A DNA stretch of 64,000 nt from Haliclona indistincta (GCA_964017065.1 OZ024786.1:4007781-4071780); one strand, 5' to 3'; counted from the first letter of the stretch, positions 10,679-21,155 are shown. A program made the numbers and translations. Notes: a model not told the origin generated them from the sequence alone.

Positions 10679-10877
10679 CATACACTCAAATGACATATTT
10701 ATTCACTGATTATTATTTATCAACCTTGACATTATAATGTGAACAAGCTAACAAGGACCTCTTACACTTTCCATTTGGAAGAGGCCGAGGAAAACGATCA
10801 AGACTAGCAGCTTGCCACTTGTGAAATACTGACATACACTCAAATGACATATTTATTCACTGATTATTATTTATCAA
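10611..10877. repeat. 113-bp direct repeat, offset 154 bp
   Basis: 10611-10723 and 10765-10877 are nearly identical (CACTTTCCATTTGGAAGAGG through TTATTTATCAA, a few substitutions). The duplication covers the stop codon and 3' flank of the RT tail. Confidence 0.85.
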
Positions 10878-10928
10878 GGGACAGACAGTTCCAATTTTTC
10901 AACATCAGCTTTACCTAGATTACACCTA

Positions 10929-10997
10929 GATCACCTAGACTATGGAACTCTCTTCCCCCTATTGCTAAACATAGTTTGATTTTTCAAAGCACATGGG
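10929..10997 (+). pseudogene. non-LTR RT C-terminal motif remnant
   Basis: One frame reads RSPRLWNSLPPIAKHSLIF, the 'R..RLWNSLP..I' motif close to the C terminus of CR1/RTE/L2-type ORF2 proteins. Only about 23 codons are readable, so this is a short relic. Confidence 0.45.
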
Positions 10998-11139
10998 AAT
11001 GAAGCCGCTGCAAGCTGGTGATCAGTTTAGGCGTTTCCATGATGATGTGAAAGATGTCTTACACTCACTGTGGTTGCGATAAAATCACTCCCTCCAGTTA
11101 CTAACGGCTGGCAACCCTTCTAGTTCATTTTCCCCTGCC

Positions 11140-11469
11140 TTGGCTCTTGCTCCTGTCTCGACGCCCGGTTTGCCAGTGGTACCGATCCAGCAGATTCGGG
11201 CTGGGTGGTTAGTGGAAATGCGAGACCTGATGCCTGATAATATTCAGGTGAGGAGCCACTTTGAGGAGCTGAATAGTTTGATTGGTGTCCAGCTCTTACC
11301 TGTTTCTTCTCGTCTTCGAGTTGGGATGTTCCTACTCTTGCTTTCTGGGTCGCTTGCTATTTTTCATTTTTGGCTGTAGGCACTTACGATCCGGTTACGA
11401 GAAACCGCCTTGCCTGTGCTATCTTGATTGTGAAGAAGGCTACTCGCCATGGAGGGTCTGGGAATAATT
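11140..11469 (+). pseudogene. gag-like / ORF1-like retroelement fragment, frameshifted
   Basis: The first frame (11140 to about 11325) ends ELNSLIGVQLLPVSSRL. The sense then continues in the next frame from about 11328: DVPTLAFWVACYFSFLAVGT, then DPVTRNRLACAILIVKKATR followed by HGG and a stop at about 11469. The block 'VP.L..W..CF..Y.AV.T.DP.TR..LAYA.LI...A.RHGG.GW' is one I recognise from ORFs upstream of the RT in sponge and cnidarian retroelements. A one-base shift in the middle shows it is inactive. Confidence 0.5.
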
Positions 11470-11749
11470 AATTATAATAGTGTAACAACTTCGCCAGCTT
11501 GGATTAATTTCTTTATTTCGACAGGTGACATTCAATTTTACGTGATATTGATGATGAGACTCAGGCTCGATTCAGTGGTAAGACCCCGTGTAATAGAATT
11601 AAATTCTCATTGTCTTCATCCATGATAGACATAATTGACTATTAGTGTATACTCAAATTGCATTGTGGTGGCGCAACTAGATGGGTTCTGTAAATTTTTC
11701 GCAGATCATCGTATTATTGACCACATCGCTTACAGGCTACTGCTGCTGA

Positions 11750-12155
11750 ATGGCGTCCAGCCGTTCGAAGAGTAGTGTTCGTAGTGTGAACTACCATGAG
11801 TGTGATCTACCGAGTCTTCCCAGAAAGAAGCAGAGAACCACTGTGGAACTTACTGGCGCTGATTCAAAGCTCTGTCAATTACGCAACAGAGCAATGATTA
11901 TTAGCAGAAGAAGACCGTGACAAAGTGAAGGTCAGTTATTTAGGATATGGCAGCATAGACGACGAATGGAGAGCTGGAGAAGACAAAAGACTAAGTTCTA
12001 TACTATCTCATGATTCAAGATTCAATGATTATACTAGGAGAACGATTATGGTACGTCAGGGGAATAAACACTGTTGGCGATTTCTGCTACATAAAGCTAG
12101 AGACAGTAAAATTTTATCTAAAGCAAAGGACTGGAAGAGTAGATTTATCAGCTGA
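11750..12155 (+). pseudogene. chromo-barrel / Tudor-knot-like protein N-terminus, frameshifted
   Basis: ATG at 11750 starts MASSRSKSSVRSVNYHECDLPS and runs to a stop at 11918. In the next frame, EEDRDKVKVSYLGYGSIDDE then WR matches the chromo-barrel/MBT pattern 'VKVHYxGYxxxYDEWR' (about 11907-11973). A basic serine-rich start of 40-60 residues before this motif is the usual layout of the family in sponge/coral repeat proteins. The frame ends at 12153. A shift near 11895 separates start from domain. Such domains read methyl-lysine or nucleic acid; here the role is unknown. Confidence 0.5.
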
Positions 12156-13067
12156 AAGAAGACAGAACCTTAACTAAGAATCACTTAGGTGACGGTACTT
12201 TCAGTCAATGGACAGTGCACCATGTAGATTTAGGTGACTATAGTGATACTATACAAGCAGGATTGCAAACAATGACACATCGAGAAATTGGCATAAACTA
12301 GTCGACAGCTAAACACTTTGCTCTCCTCTCCTTTGGCAGTCTTCAACTGTGCTTTCTTCTGTGCAGTATATCAGCTGGAGATGGTGTGTGCCAAACTTCG
12401 ACAGTGCTGTGATGAAGTACAACAAGCATACTGGCACAAGAAAGCCAACGAGAGAGTTACAATAATGAGTTAATACATTATTATCATACAGATTTCAGGT
12501 GCATCAAAGGCATTGGGCAACCATTGCTATTGGGCATTTCTCAATAGACGGTACTCTAAAAGAGGACCATGTGAACTTCAAGCCTGTGCTGAAATGTTCT
12601 TTGCAGATGATTCAGAAAAAAATGTTGATGCTATAGCCTGAAGCATTTAGAAATTTTAATACATAATTAAGAACCTTCCTACTCCAAATCCTGGATACAC
12701 CACAACTGATAGAGTCAAAGGAGCAAATGGAAGCGCTGGCACCCGCTATTTATCAGTTGGTGTTTAAAAATATCTCGAGTTTCTCAAAAAACCTACAATA
12801 TCACGAGGGAGTCGGGAAACAGCCTTCCCACCAGACTCACTCTCAATGACTACACTCATTGGATGTCTACACGACCAGGATTTTCTAGTGATATCGATAA
12901 ATTTTTACCAATTGATCATTTAGGTTGGAAGGTAAATGCAGTTAATTGTGCAAGGGATGCTCTCCCTAGGCAAACGGCCGCATGCGTAGATATCTAGGGT
13001 GTGGTCAGCCGGCACATGGTCGTGCACTCCACTCTGGCTGTGTGTCTCTTTCCCCAGTCTCTACTAA
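12156..13067. other. degenerate coding-like sequence
   Basis: Short in-frame stretches look coding but match nothing: THHVDLGDYSDTIQ-like at about 12210-12290, RRYSKRGPCELQACAEMFF at about 12544-12610 and RVKGANGSAGTRYL at about 12713-12760. They are separated by stops and probably continue the element that includes the chromo-barrel fragment. Confidence 0.3.
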
Positions 13068-13436
13068 TGACGAAGACGCGTAAACAGACGGCCGCTGATC
13101 GTGGTCGCCCTAATCCGATCGTGCCACCTCCACGAGGCTGCGGTCGTGGCCTTACCGCTACTCTCCAGGTAGGGCGCGGTCTAGCCACTGCTGTCCAAGC
13201 AAGAAGCGGTCAGGCTACACGAGCCTCCCCCGAACTTCCGTCGACTGGAGGCAGACGAGGACGAAGGCGCGGACGTGGAGCTCCCTCATTATCTGGCTCG
13301 CGCGCACAGGAGCCTGGTCATGATTTTGGCGCTGACGACTCGACTCCTCCTGGCTCCTGGCGAATAAGCAATCTCAATGGACCGCTTGCTGGAGGTTGTA
13401 CGGGCAGAAATACGAGCTCACCAACAACTTATAAGT
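13068..13436 (+). CDS. arginine/glycine-rich ORF, retroelement ORF start or first exon
   Basis: ATG at 13068 opens 122 codons. The protein is strongly basic and RG-rich (GGRRGRRRGRG near the middle). The DNA is much more GC- and CpG-rich than its neighbours, which supports coding or an unmethylated promoter island. Near the end a second frame offers MDRLLEVVRAEIRAHQQL, reminiscent of the helical start of gag-like proteins in these genomes, so a frameshift may join the two. The start codon of the next candidate exon (13439) is 3 bp downstream of the stop. Confidence 0.4.
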
Positions 13437-13438
13437 AG

Positions 13439-14206
13439 ATGGAATACGAAAGGTGGACAGTGGAACAGGTACGGGTGCTGATAGAGGAGGAATTTTCTGA
13501 AGAAGTATCAAAGAAGTTTGTTGGTAAGCAATGTGTAACCAAAGTACAGACCGCTAAGTAGCGTATGTATGCATAAGTAAGTAGAATGTGGAATGTGCAA
13601 GTAAACTTTGTGTAATTACGCCATACCCACTAAGTGCACGCCAACATGCATTATATACCGCTAAGATTAATGAAGTAAACAAAGCGCTTTGAATAGTTTG
13701 TGAATTTGATCACCTTTGCGACAAGGGGCATTAAAAGACATGTTCTCGATTGAGAGAAGGCAAAGAGTCCATAAGGGACACAATTACGAGATGGTAATAC
13801 TTAAAGTGAAAGTATGAGATTTATTACAGTTCACTGTTTTCTTTTAGCCTATTGTTAAGAAGATGAGGACAGTAGAAGAAAAAGAGGTAGATAAGCAGAA
13901 AGTACAGCAGAAGATGTGGAACAAGAGGTAGTGCAAGTATGAAATTTACGACAGTTCACTGTTTTCTTTAAGATGAGGACAGTAGAAGTAGAAGAAGAAG
14001 AGCTACATGTAGCAGAAAGCACAGCAGAAGATGTGGAAGAAGAGGTAGCTGATCATGAGAAGAAAGAAGACGAAGAGGTAGAAGAGGTAGCTAATCGTGA
14101 GAAAGAAGATGAAGAGGAGAGTCCTAGTAAAGGTAGCTATAGACTTGATTCACATTACTTTGTAGATATGAACCTCAAAAAAAGGAATTTCGAAGGTTTG
14201 CATTAA
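13439..14206 (+). CDS. SAM-like / acidic-tail gene of a repeated family (multi-exon, uncertain model)
   Basis: Exon 13439-13523 encodes MEYERWTVEQVRVLIEEEF then SEEVSKKFV, like the first helices of a SAM domain (W(T/S)VEQV..WL....), and ends at donor TTG/GTAAGC. Further exons are suggested by acceptors TTTTCTTTTAG (about 13847) and TTTTCTTTAAG (13972). The last ORF (13973-14206) is extremely acidic (runs of EEE with K) and ends in NFEGLH and a stop. Fragments of the same family recur at 18955-19190 and 20290-20460, so it is repetitive. The exon joining is not established. Confidence 0.4.
13812..14050. repeat. diverged tandem duplication of an intron-exon boundary
   Basis: 13812-13931 and about 13935-14050 align throughout: AAGTATGAGATTTATTACAG with AAGTATGAAATTTACGACAG, then TTCACTGTTTTCTTT(T), then ATGAGGACAGTAGAAG. 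The duplicated piece contains the 3' splice region and the first codons of the acidic exon. Confidence 0.75.
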
Positions 14207-14680
14207 AATTATTTATTTATCGAATAGATATTAACACAGTTTCTTATTTCCCTTATTATAGAGATGTCAACTAAATTCAAAGATGTACATAGTATGAAGG
14301 TATTATTCTTATGAATAGTCACGCCAGGCCTCAGATTGCGCTACCTTATGTATAGTTATGTTAAGTTTGCATCTACACGCCAATCATTCTCTTTCACTAA
14401 TAGAACGTGACATTCCTGCATCGTTAAAATTAATGTTTTCGTGTCCCATCTTCTGCATCACCTACCCTTCTACTTAGTAGAAATCAATCATTATGTCCTT
14501 TCAGTGAACCAAAACATATCATCAGAGACAGCAATGTATCTTGAAAATAGGTAAATCAATAAAGATGTCAGCAATCTGCTGTCACTGTGATTTATGTGAG
14601 CCTATTATGGTGTTAGTCAAATACTCTGCTGTAAATTACTAACTTCTTTAGGAGGCACAAAGTAGTTAACAAAGACAACT
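14207..14680. other. no gene; family 3' flank
   Basis: 14260-14350 (TATGAAGGTATTATT through CGCCAGGCCTC) is repeated in diverged form at 37420-37465, marking the 3' flank of a dispersed repeat. Nothing else seen. Confidence 0.45.
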
Positions 14681-17062
14681 TTGCCACAAAGTATCTTAGG
14701 GGTTAACCAAGTGTGTGTGAATAACAATCTGCCGGACATTGATCTGGTCAAAATGGCTCAGGCGCAACAGGATGATGTTCAGGTACAAGCATATCGCACG
14801 ACCATAAATAAATTGGTGCTCGAAGACTTACCAATTCTTGTTACAAATTTACCAACTTACAAACTTGTTGCCATTACATATGGTTTAACGCACGACTCGA
14901 TCCTGAACTCGTCTCTTTTCTTTCATATGACAAACGGTCTCCCGCCAGACTGCATGTATGACATTTTAGAGGGCTGCTTGCAGTACGAAGTGAAGATCTC
15001 TGGTAGAGCAGAAGTTCATCAAGCTAGAGCAGAAGTTCATCAAGCTAGAGGCTCTCAACCAATGAATAGAACTCTTCCCATATGCTCAAAGTGACTCAGC
15101 CACTAAACCAAGCCCTAATATTGCGCTATCTACTTCTGATCACTCTCTGAAGCAAAATGGTGTCAATATCAAAATTTAAAATTAAGTAACATTGGTATCA
15201 GTTTATGGCTTCACAGCTGCAGTGCCTTGCTCAAATGATGCCTCTGATGATTGGAGATAAAGTGCCAAAGGATGGTCCAAATTGGGAAAACTTTCTCCTA
15301 CTCTTAAAAATGACGAAATTATTCTTCACCCCAAAATGCACAAGAAGTAACGCTGTCTATCTAGAGAGTCTGATAGATGATTACTTACAGACATAACCAT
15401 GTCTGCCCAACAACACCCAAACAGCATTACACTCTTCAGTGGATACTAAAGTATAAATAATGCACATCAAATATTAGCGAATTATTAAAGATGATTGTAC
15501 ATGTGGACCACTAACCAGATACTGGTGTATGCGATTTGAAGCAAAGAAAGGTGGCCACTTTTGCTTAAAGTTCACGATGGCGAGGTACAAATTTTTAATA
15601 AGGACTGAGATACAGTTTGTGCCTTTTCCAGAGAAGTTCTGAAAGGTATAAGAAATTTATTTCTCACAGTAGTGTCAAAAGAAATGGTTTGTACTAGAAA
15701 TGGTCATAAAATTATGGTCCAAACATTCAAACATTCACAGCCCGCGAGACTACGGGTTAGAAGAGTCCGGAATTACATGTAGGAACCTGCCGCAGAATAA
15801 TCTGAATTCTAGTCAAGACTCAAGGCAATGGCCGCAATGCATTTATTTAGAGGTAAGAAGATTAGCATATTAACATAGATACTTGCTCATACAGATTTCT
15901 TTACTGCAAACGTTATGAACGAGCTCTTTGTCCAATTGATACACTTTTGTATGGGTAAATTGTTTCTAGACTGTCTCTAATCATAAATTCGTGCAGGTAT
16001 TTGCTGTACGTAAATAACAACTTCAAGAACATCTGCATGCCTCTAGCCAAACGACATCAAGCATGGAGTTGTTACAAGTTTGCCTGCTCAAGCATTTTGA
16101 AGAAAGCTAATACCAGTCCAGGTAGCTCCTTAATAACTACTGTACTATTATAGCTTGTCTCATGATATAGTGAAGAGTGGATTAGTATAAGATATTAGTA
16201 GCAAAGCATGAGTTTTCTGTTCTTTTTCAAATGTCACATGCATGTCACAGGTGTGAACCACTCAAGACTCGTGCCGATTCCGGTGGAGTAAAGCATGTCA
16301 CAGCGTTCCTCTTCCTTTTCTCTTTCTTTCCGACACCACTCAAAAGAACGCTTATTGCTGTGTGATCGAAATCAGCACAGCAAGGGTGCACACCACCCGA
16401 TAAGAACAGTTATTTCTGCTCGATCTTAGCCAAAATCACAACTCTCCATTCAGCACAGACAAAAGCAAAAAGGTTGTCAACCACCCAACACCACTCAAAA
16501 CAACAGTTATTGCTGCATGACGACTTTGTGAATGACAAATGTGTTGACCTCTTCATTGGTGAGTGGCATAAAATGCTGAAAATGAAATTCGAAAGGCTAA
16601 CCATCGAATTAAATCGCGAAAAGCAAAGAAGAAAGGAAAAAGTGCTGTGCTGTGACAAAAGAGGAAAAATTGTTCAAAGGTGAATGTAATATAAAGTGTA
16701 GAAATCATTTTGATTGTCTATAAAACTTCGTTTGTTACACTGGGCAGAACAACATACAAGCCAGGTGATAAATTATTATAATGGCTGACTCTAGTGGACT
16801 CTTACCAATCTTTGGGGAGATTGAACGGATCTTGTTCATCCACAACGAGTGGCAGCTTGTCCGCAAACTGCTCAACACAGACACGTACAACACACATGCA
16901 TATGAAGTTTCATATCATTCATTCCACACCTATCATTATTTGTCAGCAGCCTTCATTTTTAGATTATCAAGTTCTACCTCGTAATACATGTAATTCTTCA
17001 CTTACTTTTGTACCTTTAAAACATCACATTTCAGAGTACAATTCATTGTAACTCACTAACAA
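14681..17062 (+). pseudogene. degenerate multi-exon transposase-like protein ('GLPPD..LLEG' family)
   Basis: Five separated pieces, all plus strand and in the family's order. 14924-14990: FFHMTNGLPPDCMYDILEGC. 15232-15396: PLMIGDKVP then PNWENFLLLLKM and YLESLIDDYLQ. 15502-15579: GPLTRYWCMRFEAKKGG. 16011-16121: NFKNICMPLAKRHQAW, ending at a donor. 16800-16930: PIFGEIERILFIHNEW then NTDTYNTHAYEV. I recognise this order from uncharacterised transposase-like proteins repeated in sponges and cnidarians; the WCMRFEAK block is reminiscent of the WMYPFER block of CACTA TNP2/DUF4218 proteins. Stops and missing joints show this copy is dead. The ORF at 16474-16683 inside it is unexplained. Confidence 0.55.
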
Positions 17063-17100
17063 CTAAGATGAAATCACTAACTCACTAATAATTATAACAA

Positions 17101-17560
17101 ATGATCTCGCGCCAGACTGCATGCATGAGGGCTGCACGATACTACGATTTCTGGTAGAGCAGAAGTTCATCAAGCTAGAGGCTCTCAACTAAAGAATAGA
17201 ACTCTTCCCATAATTATGCTCAACCACTCAGCCACTAAACCAAGCCCTAATATATATTGCTATCAACTTCTGATCACTCTCTGAAGCAAAATGAAATCAA
17301 TAACCTAACTTACAATTAAATAACTATTAGTATCAGCTTATGGCTTAACAGCTGTGGTGCCTTGCTCGAAATGATGCCTCTGATGATTGGAGATAGTGTC
17401 AGAGGAGGGTCCAAATTGGGAATACTTTCTCTTACTCCTAAAAATCATCGACTTAGTCTTTGCTCCAAAATGCACGAGGAGTACCGTTGTCTACCTAGAG
17501 GGTCTGATAGATGACTACTTACAGACATTGCGTAACTTGAACCACCATTTTTTTGCAAAT
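17101..17560 (+). pseudogene. second, more decayed copy of the same transposase-like family
   Basis: 17101-17530 aligns to about 14940-15400: same words CGCCAGACTGCATG, GTAGAGCAGAAGTTCATCAA, AATAGAACTCTTCCCATA, CTGATCACTCTCTGAAGCAA. The coding block reads GPNWEYFLLLLKIIDLVFAP and YLEGLIDDYLQTL. The direct-repeat spacing of about 2.1 kb implies a local duplication or a second insertion. Confidence 0.7.
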
Positions 17561-17639
17561 CGTGCTATAACATGCACATGGTCATATTCCATGATCTACA
17601 AAACCAGGACAAATAGAAGATATTGACTCGTACATAGCT

Positions 17640-17863
17640 ATGTAGAACATGACTTTGGGATTCCTGCTGTAAATGCTTTGATTGAAAGGCTTTTGACAAG
17701 TCTTCGTGAGCGTTTTGAGTTTTTACTCCAGTCAGAAGTGTATCAAGCTGCTGCTGCATTGGATCCACGTGTGAAGTTAACATTCACTGATACAGATAAT
17801 CTTCCATCTCAGAAGGTTTTTGTTTTTCTTCAAGAACAGTTAAGCAGTCAATTTACTCTCTGA
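17640..17863 (+). pseudogene. hAT-superfamily transposase fragment
   Basis: hAT transposases are cut-and-paste DDE enzymes. The frame reads HDFGIPAVNALIERLLTSLR, then RFEFLL, then ALDPRVKLTF, matching the ZBED/hAT block '..LL.SL..RF..LL.D..Y..AT.LDPRYKL.F' between the catalytic core and the C-terminal dimerisation domain. It stops at 17863 shortly after; neither the BED finger nor the dimerisation region is present. Confidence 0.55.
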
Positions 17864-18009
17864 TACCCGTTGACCGGCCACAGCACTCAGTTGTTCTTTC
17901 ACAGCAAGAGCAGCCAGCGGGCTCGCGAGCGTCATGGTCAGGGGACCGCGTGTACATGGACTGGTCGTGCTCGTACTCACTCTCATCAATCTCATTCATC
18001 ACATCACTC

Positions 18010-18135
18010 ATGCCTACGAGGAGAAGGAGAAAGAACGCAGCGCCAGTGACAGCGAAGGGGAGGAAAGATAAGGCCGCAAGTAATTTTTACTATGGGCTCC
18101 TGCTCAAACAGGCATTTGAGAATCTCTTACCTTGA
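18010..18135 (+). CDS. 41-residue basic small ORF
   Basis: ATG at 18010 gives MPTRRRRKNAAPVTAKGRKD, then a less charged half ending in FENLLP and TGA. A nuclear-localisation-like RRRRK is visible. The coding region is more GC-rich than its flanks. It could be a first exon or the start of a gag-like ORF; no donor was identified, and function is unknown. Confidence 0.3.
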   Translation: MPTRRRRKNAAPVTAKGRKDKAASNFYYGLLLKQAFENLLP

Positions 18136-18267
18136 ATATATTATAATAATTATTAACTAAATCACCACATAAAATTGAAGCCAACGGTTTAGCCAGGATT
18201 ATAAACTTTTGACCTTGGTTGGCTCTTTGGACCTTGTCTACTACATAATAGTTAGCAGTAGTAGTGG

Positions 18268-18657
18268 AGTACTTACCGTCTTAAGAATGCTCAAGGAAAG
18301 GTGACCAAAACTGCTGTTAACAGTAACCGCCTTAAGTTTTATCACAAAGCTGTGGTACCTCAACAAGGTATATCAGAATGTTAGGAATACAAACTCTTCA
18401 TGCAGTTTTATTATTTAAAAGAGAAGTGGGCAAAGATATTGTTCCCGTCATTTATGTCCAGTGACAGGGACAATATCGTCACTAAGCCACTTTCATGGAG
18501 GTCCCAGCTAATGGACGATTTTTTCTAACGGCTGGATCAAGCTTCCCAGGAGGCCAAGTCTCCACAGGCCAGACAGCAGACTAAGCCAAGAGTGATGGGA
18601 GAGCCCTCCAGTCGACCTCGGCCTGTAGATGACAGCCTGACTCCTGGGCTTTTGTGA
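18268..18657 (+). pseudogene. integrase C-terminal tail (Ty3/Gypsy or Ginger type)
   Basis: 18268-18384 reads STYRLKNAQGKVTKTAVNSN then RLKFYH and a stop, the 'Y.L....GK..KTAVN..RLK.Y' strand that closes the DNA-binding domain of retroviral-type integrases. 18478-18657 reads KPLSWRSQLMDDFF, a stop, RLDQASQEAKSPQARQQTK then RVMGEP, a tail I recognise downstream of that domain in sponge and cnidarian elements. The core domain is missing; a fragment of an integrase core lies at 32170-32335 but is unlinked. Confidence 0.5.
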
Positions 18658-19633
18658 TTGACTCATAAATGTTATTTTGTATTATATTTTTCGTCAACTG
18701 TTTTTGTAATTGACACAGTTAAAAGAAAGCATGGGGTAGACAGCCTAAAAGATTTATGGTACTTAATCAAAGCAGTTCAATGGATACTTTTCTTATAATA
18801 ATTATGTGATTAGATAAAAGAGTTAGCATTAGCCATAGAACGATCTACCTGCCAAGCAAACAGCATTTATACAGAACCCATGTTTCAATTCAAATGTGCA
18901 GTCAAGAAGCAGAATTAACAGTTAAAACTGTTGACGGTATTAAAGCCGTGTCAATACTGAAAGATCACATAGATTGGTGAGTGGTCTACCTATTGCAGGG
19001 GCCAGGTGTGACCTTCGGTCCAAAGGGAATTAAAAGGCACATACATGTACTTGATTGCTTAAATGAAAGGCGCAGAAGGGTCCATAAAGGCCATGATAAT
19101 GAGATGGTAATACTTAAAGTGCAAGTATGAGATTTATGACAGCTCGCTGTTTTCTTTCAACCTATTGTTAAGAAAATGAAGAAAGCTGAGGGAATGCTTA
19201 CAATTATATTTTCATGCATGTGCCTGGTTCGGCCATGTCTGTAAGTACAATGTCATACTGTACTCAGCTAATAGTAGTGTTTACTATTTTCAGAGACAAC
19301 ACCGTCAAAGTCATCACACTCATACTGTGCACTGGCTACCTGTAAGTTTCCAGTGTATAACAAAGCACAGATTGTGGCTCCGCCTATGTGAGTACACATG
19401 TATGTACAAATCAAGATGGCGGCGACTCGTTTTGTTGCTCTGGTAAGATATTGAGTCCGTTACAAGGATAATGTGTTGTGTCGATCACAGGTCATATTGT
19501 GCGTGATGACGTCTAAAGTAGCTAGCGAGGCAACACCCATCACGCCTAGCAATTTCGAGGAGTACTCGCGTAAACTCAGCTAGCTAGCTGGCTATATAGC
19601 TATAATGTGATCACAATCTTGCGATATCTGAGC
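18658..19633. other. spacer with a partial SAM-like family copy
   Basis: 18955-19190 aligns with 13690-13880: FGPKGIKRH-like coding words, then GGTCCATAAAGG with AGTCCATAAGGG, then GAGATGGTAATACTTAAAGTG and CCTATTGTTAAGAA. No intact reading frame. The rest shows nothing recognisable. Confidence 0.5.
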
Positions 19634-19722
19634 TGAGAGAGAGAGAGTGAGAGGGAGAGAGAGGGATGGAGGGGGAGAGAGAGAGAAAGGGAAGGAGAGA
19701 GAGAGGGATGGAGGGAGAGAAA

Positions 19723-19762
<40 letters not shown>
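19634..19762. repeat. (GA)n microsatellite / GAGA tract
   Basis: About 130 bp of almost uninterrupted purine GA repeats on the plus strand. The long minus-strand open frame through it is an artefact of the repeat. It ends 162 bp upstream of a TATA box. Confidence 0.95.
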
Positions 19763-19765
<3 letters not shown>

Positions 19766-19924
19766 ATACCACAGTGATGAATAAGCATTATCAATTTATC
19801 ACAGATAGTGAATATTATTAACACATTGGTGCGAATATCTAATAGCTTCTTACATTGGACTGTGGTTGGCTGACAGTGCACCTTTTGGTAATAAGGGTGG
19901 GAATAAATTTTGCATCAGAGAGGC

Positions 19925-19932
19925 TATATAAG
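19925..19932 (+). promoter_or_regulatory. TATA box (TATATAAG)
   Basis: TATATAAG lies 67 bp upstream of the ATG at 19999, with the GA tract 160 bp further upstream. A five-codon upstream ORF (ATG at 19976) lies between. The arrangement fits a core promoter for the small downstream gene. Confidence 0.5.
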
Positions 19933-19998
19933 CAAAACATGTGAACATAAGGTCAGTAATACAGCAAACCAAACCATGTCTGTACATCACTAAGTACT

Positions 19999-20176
19999 AT
20001 GAGGACCACACCATTTACAGCAGCTGTGGCCGCTGCCAACATGGCTGTGGCCACAGCTGCTGCACAGGCACGTGCTCATCAGCAGTCTGTAAGTAGTGAC
20101 TAATAAATAATTATTATTATCATAATTCATTTAACAGAACTCAGCAGCACACCATCCACAAGTGCCAATACTATAA
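19999..20176 (+). CDS. two-exon alanine-rich small protein (42 aa)
   Basis: ATG at 19999 encodes MRTTPFTAAVAAANMAVATA and continues alanine/glutamine-rich to a phase-0 donor TCT/GTAAGT at 20088. A 49-bp intron ends TTAACAG at 20137. The second exon (20138-20176) continues NSAAHHPQVPIL to TAA. Exon 1 is GC-rich relative to the flanks, and the intron has good splice consensus. A TATA box precedes it. No known family; alternatively this is the first exon of a longer gene whose later exons lie downstream. Confidence 0.45.
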
Positions 20177-20210
20177 CTATTATTATGACAGCTAATACAT
20201 ATAATAATAG

Positions 20211-20248
<38 letters not shown>
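20211..20248. repeat. (CTA)n microsatellite
   Basis: Twelve consecutive CTA/TAC triplets. Confidence 0.95.
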
Positions 20249-20289
20249 GTCATGTCTTTCAATCAAAATTATGCATAATTATGCTTTTT

Positions 20290-20460
20290 ACTCTCAGAAG
20301 TAGAAAAAAATGATGTTGACGAAAAGAACAACGAAGTAGAAAAAGATAAAACGAAGATGAAGAGGTGGAAGAAATAGAGAAGAGTAGTGTGAATTATGAA
20401 GGTTTGCATTATATTACTTATGTATTAAACACAGTTTCCTACTACCCTTATTATAGATCT
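20290..20460 (+). repeat. copy of the acidic-exon family 3' end
   Basis: Acidic codons (GAAGTAGAAAAAGAT and similar) followed by GAAGGTTTGCATTA and CAGTTTCYTA..CCCTTATTATAGA align with 14080-14275. The frame is not intact. Confidence 0.6.
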
Positions 20461-20489
20461 GTCGACAAAACCAGTGGAAGTCATTCTAA

Positions 20490-20669
20490 ATGACAGCATT
20501 TCTTGCACGTAGAATGAAGGATATTTCGCGTGGCCAGCTCTTGTCGGCACTCAATTCACTGACCAAAAACTCAGGTCAGTTTAAGAGTGGCGACAAGAGC
20601 AAGCTGATCAAACAAGTGGCAATGGCTCTAATCAGATCCAAGGTGGTCAAGGTGGTCCCATGGGCCTAA
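20490..20669 (+). CDS. 59-residue small protein
   Basis: ATG at 20490, preceded immediately by an in-frame TAA, opens a complete frame to TAA at 20667-20669. It begins MTAFLARRMKDISRGQLLSA and ends VVKVVPWA, with a predicted helix-rich, lysine-containing middle (DKSKLIKQVAMALIRSK). Codon use is balanced and GC is higher than in the flanks, both favouring coding. Two amphipathic helices separated by a GD turn are plausible. No known family; it could also be the last exon of the upstream repeat family. Confidence 0.4.
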   Translation: MTAFLARRMKDISRGQLLSALNSLTKNSGQFKSGDKSKLIKQVAMALIRSKVVKVVPWA

Positions 20670-21073
20670 CTAAACAATTTAACAATGCTAGACTGTGATA
20701 AAGTAGGCACAATTTAAGTGTTTTTTGTTGTACCTTGTGTTTAAAGTATATTTAAAATTCAAAGTCTTTAGAGGATTCCCGTTTATGGGATCTGAAGGAA
20801 ATCAGAATGGGTTAAGCAGCAATACCATAGTGTGATTTGACTATTTATCATTCTCGCTACAATGGGATCGACAATCCTTAATAATATTTACCATCATGAT
20901 GGAAATCTCCAATGGGATAGACAATAAACCCATTAATGGGTAATGCATCACTTTCACACATCCCAATGTATTTCTCATTAATGGGAAATGCTTATAATTA
21001 GTGTTGTTTGTTGTAACAATGTGTTTAAAGAATTATTAGTATATTTAAAATACAAAGTCTTTAGTGTACATTA
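20670..21073. other. spacer with short direct repeats
   Basis: 20719-20770 and 20998-21066 share AAGTGTTKTTTGTTGTA and TTTAAA..ACAAAGTCTTTAG. Words TTAATGGG / ACAATGGGAT recur between them. No gene seen. Confidence 0.45.
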
Positions 21074-21155
21074 CAGATTTGGACCACTAACCAGATACTG
21101 GTGTATGTGATTTGAAGCAAGGAAAGGTGGCCACTTTTGCTTAAAGCTTAAGATG
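21074..21155 (+). pseudogene. fragment of the transposase-like family (WCMRFEAK block)
   Basis: GGACCACTAACCAGATACTG at 21078 onward is about 90% identical to 15502-15579. ATGCGATTT has become ATGTGATTT, placing a stop in the block. It directly precedes repeat-family copy A. Confidence 0.7.

Noticed and set aside
19600..19881. 93-codon minus-strand ORF (SLSLSLSL)
   Set aside because: Pure translation of the GA microsatellite.
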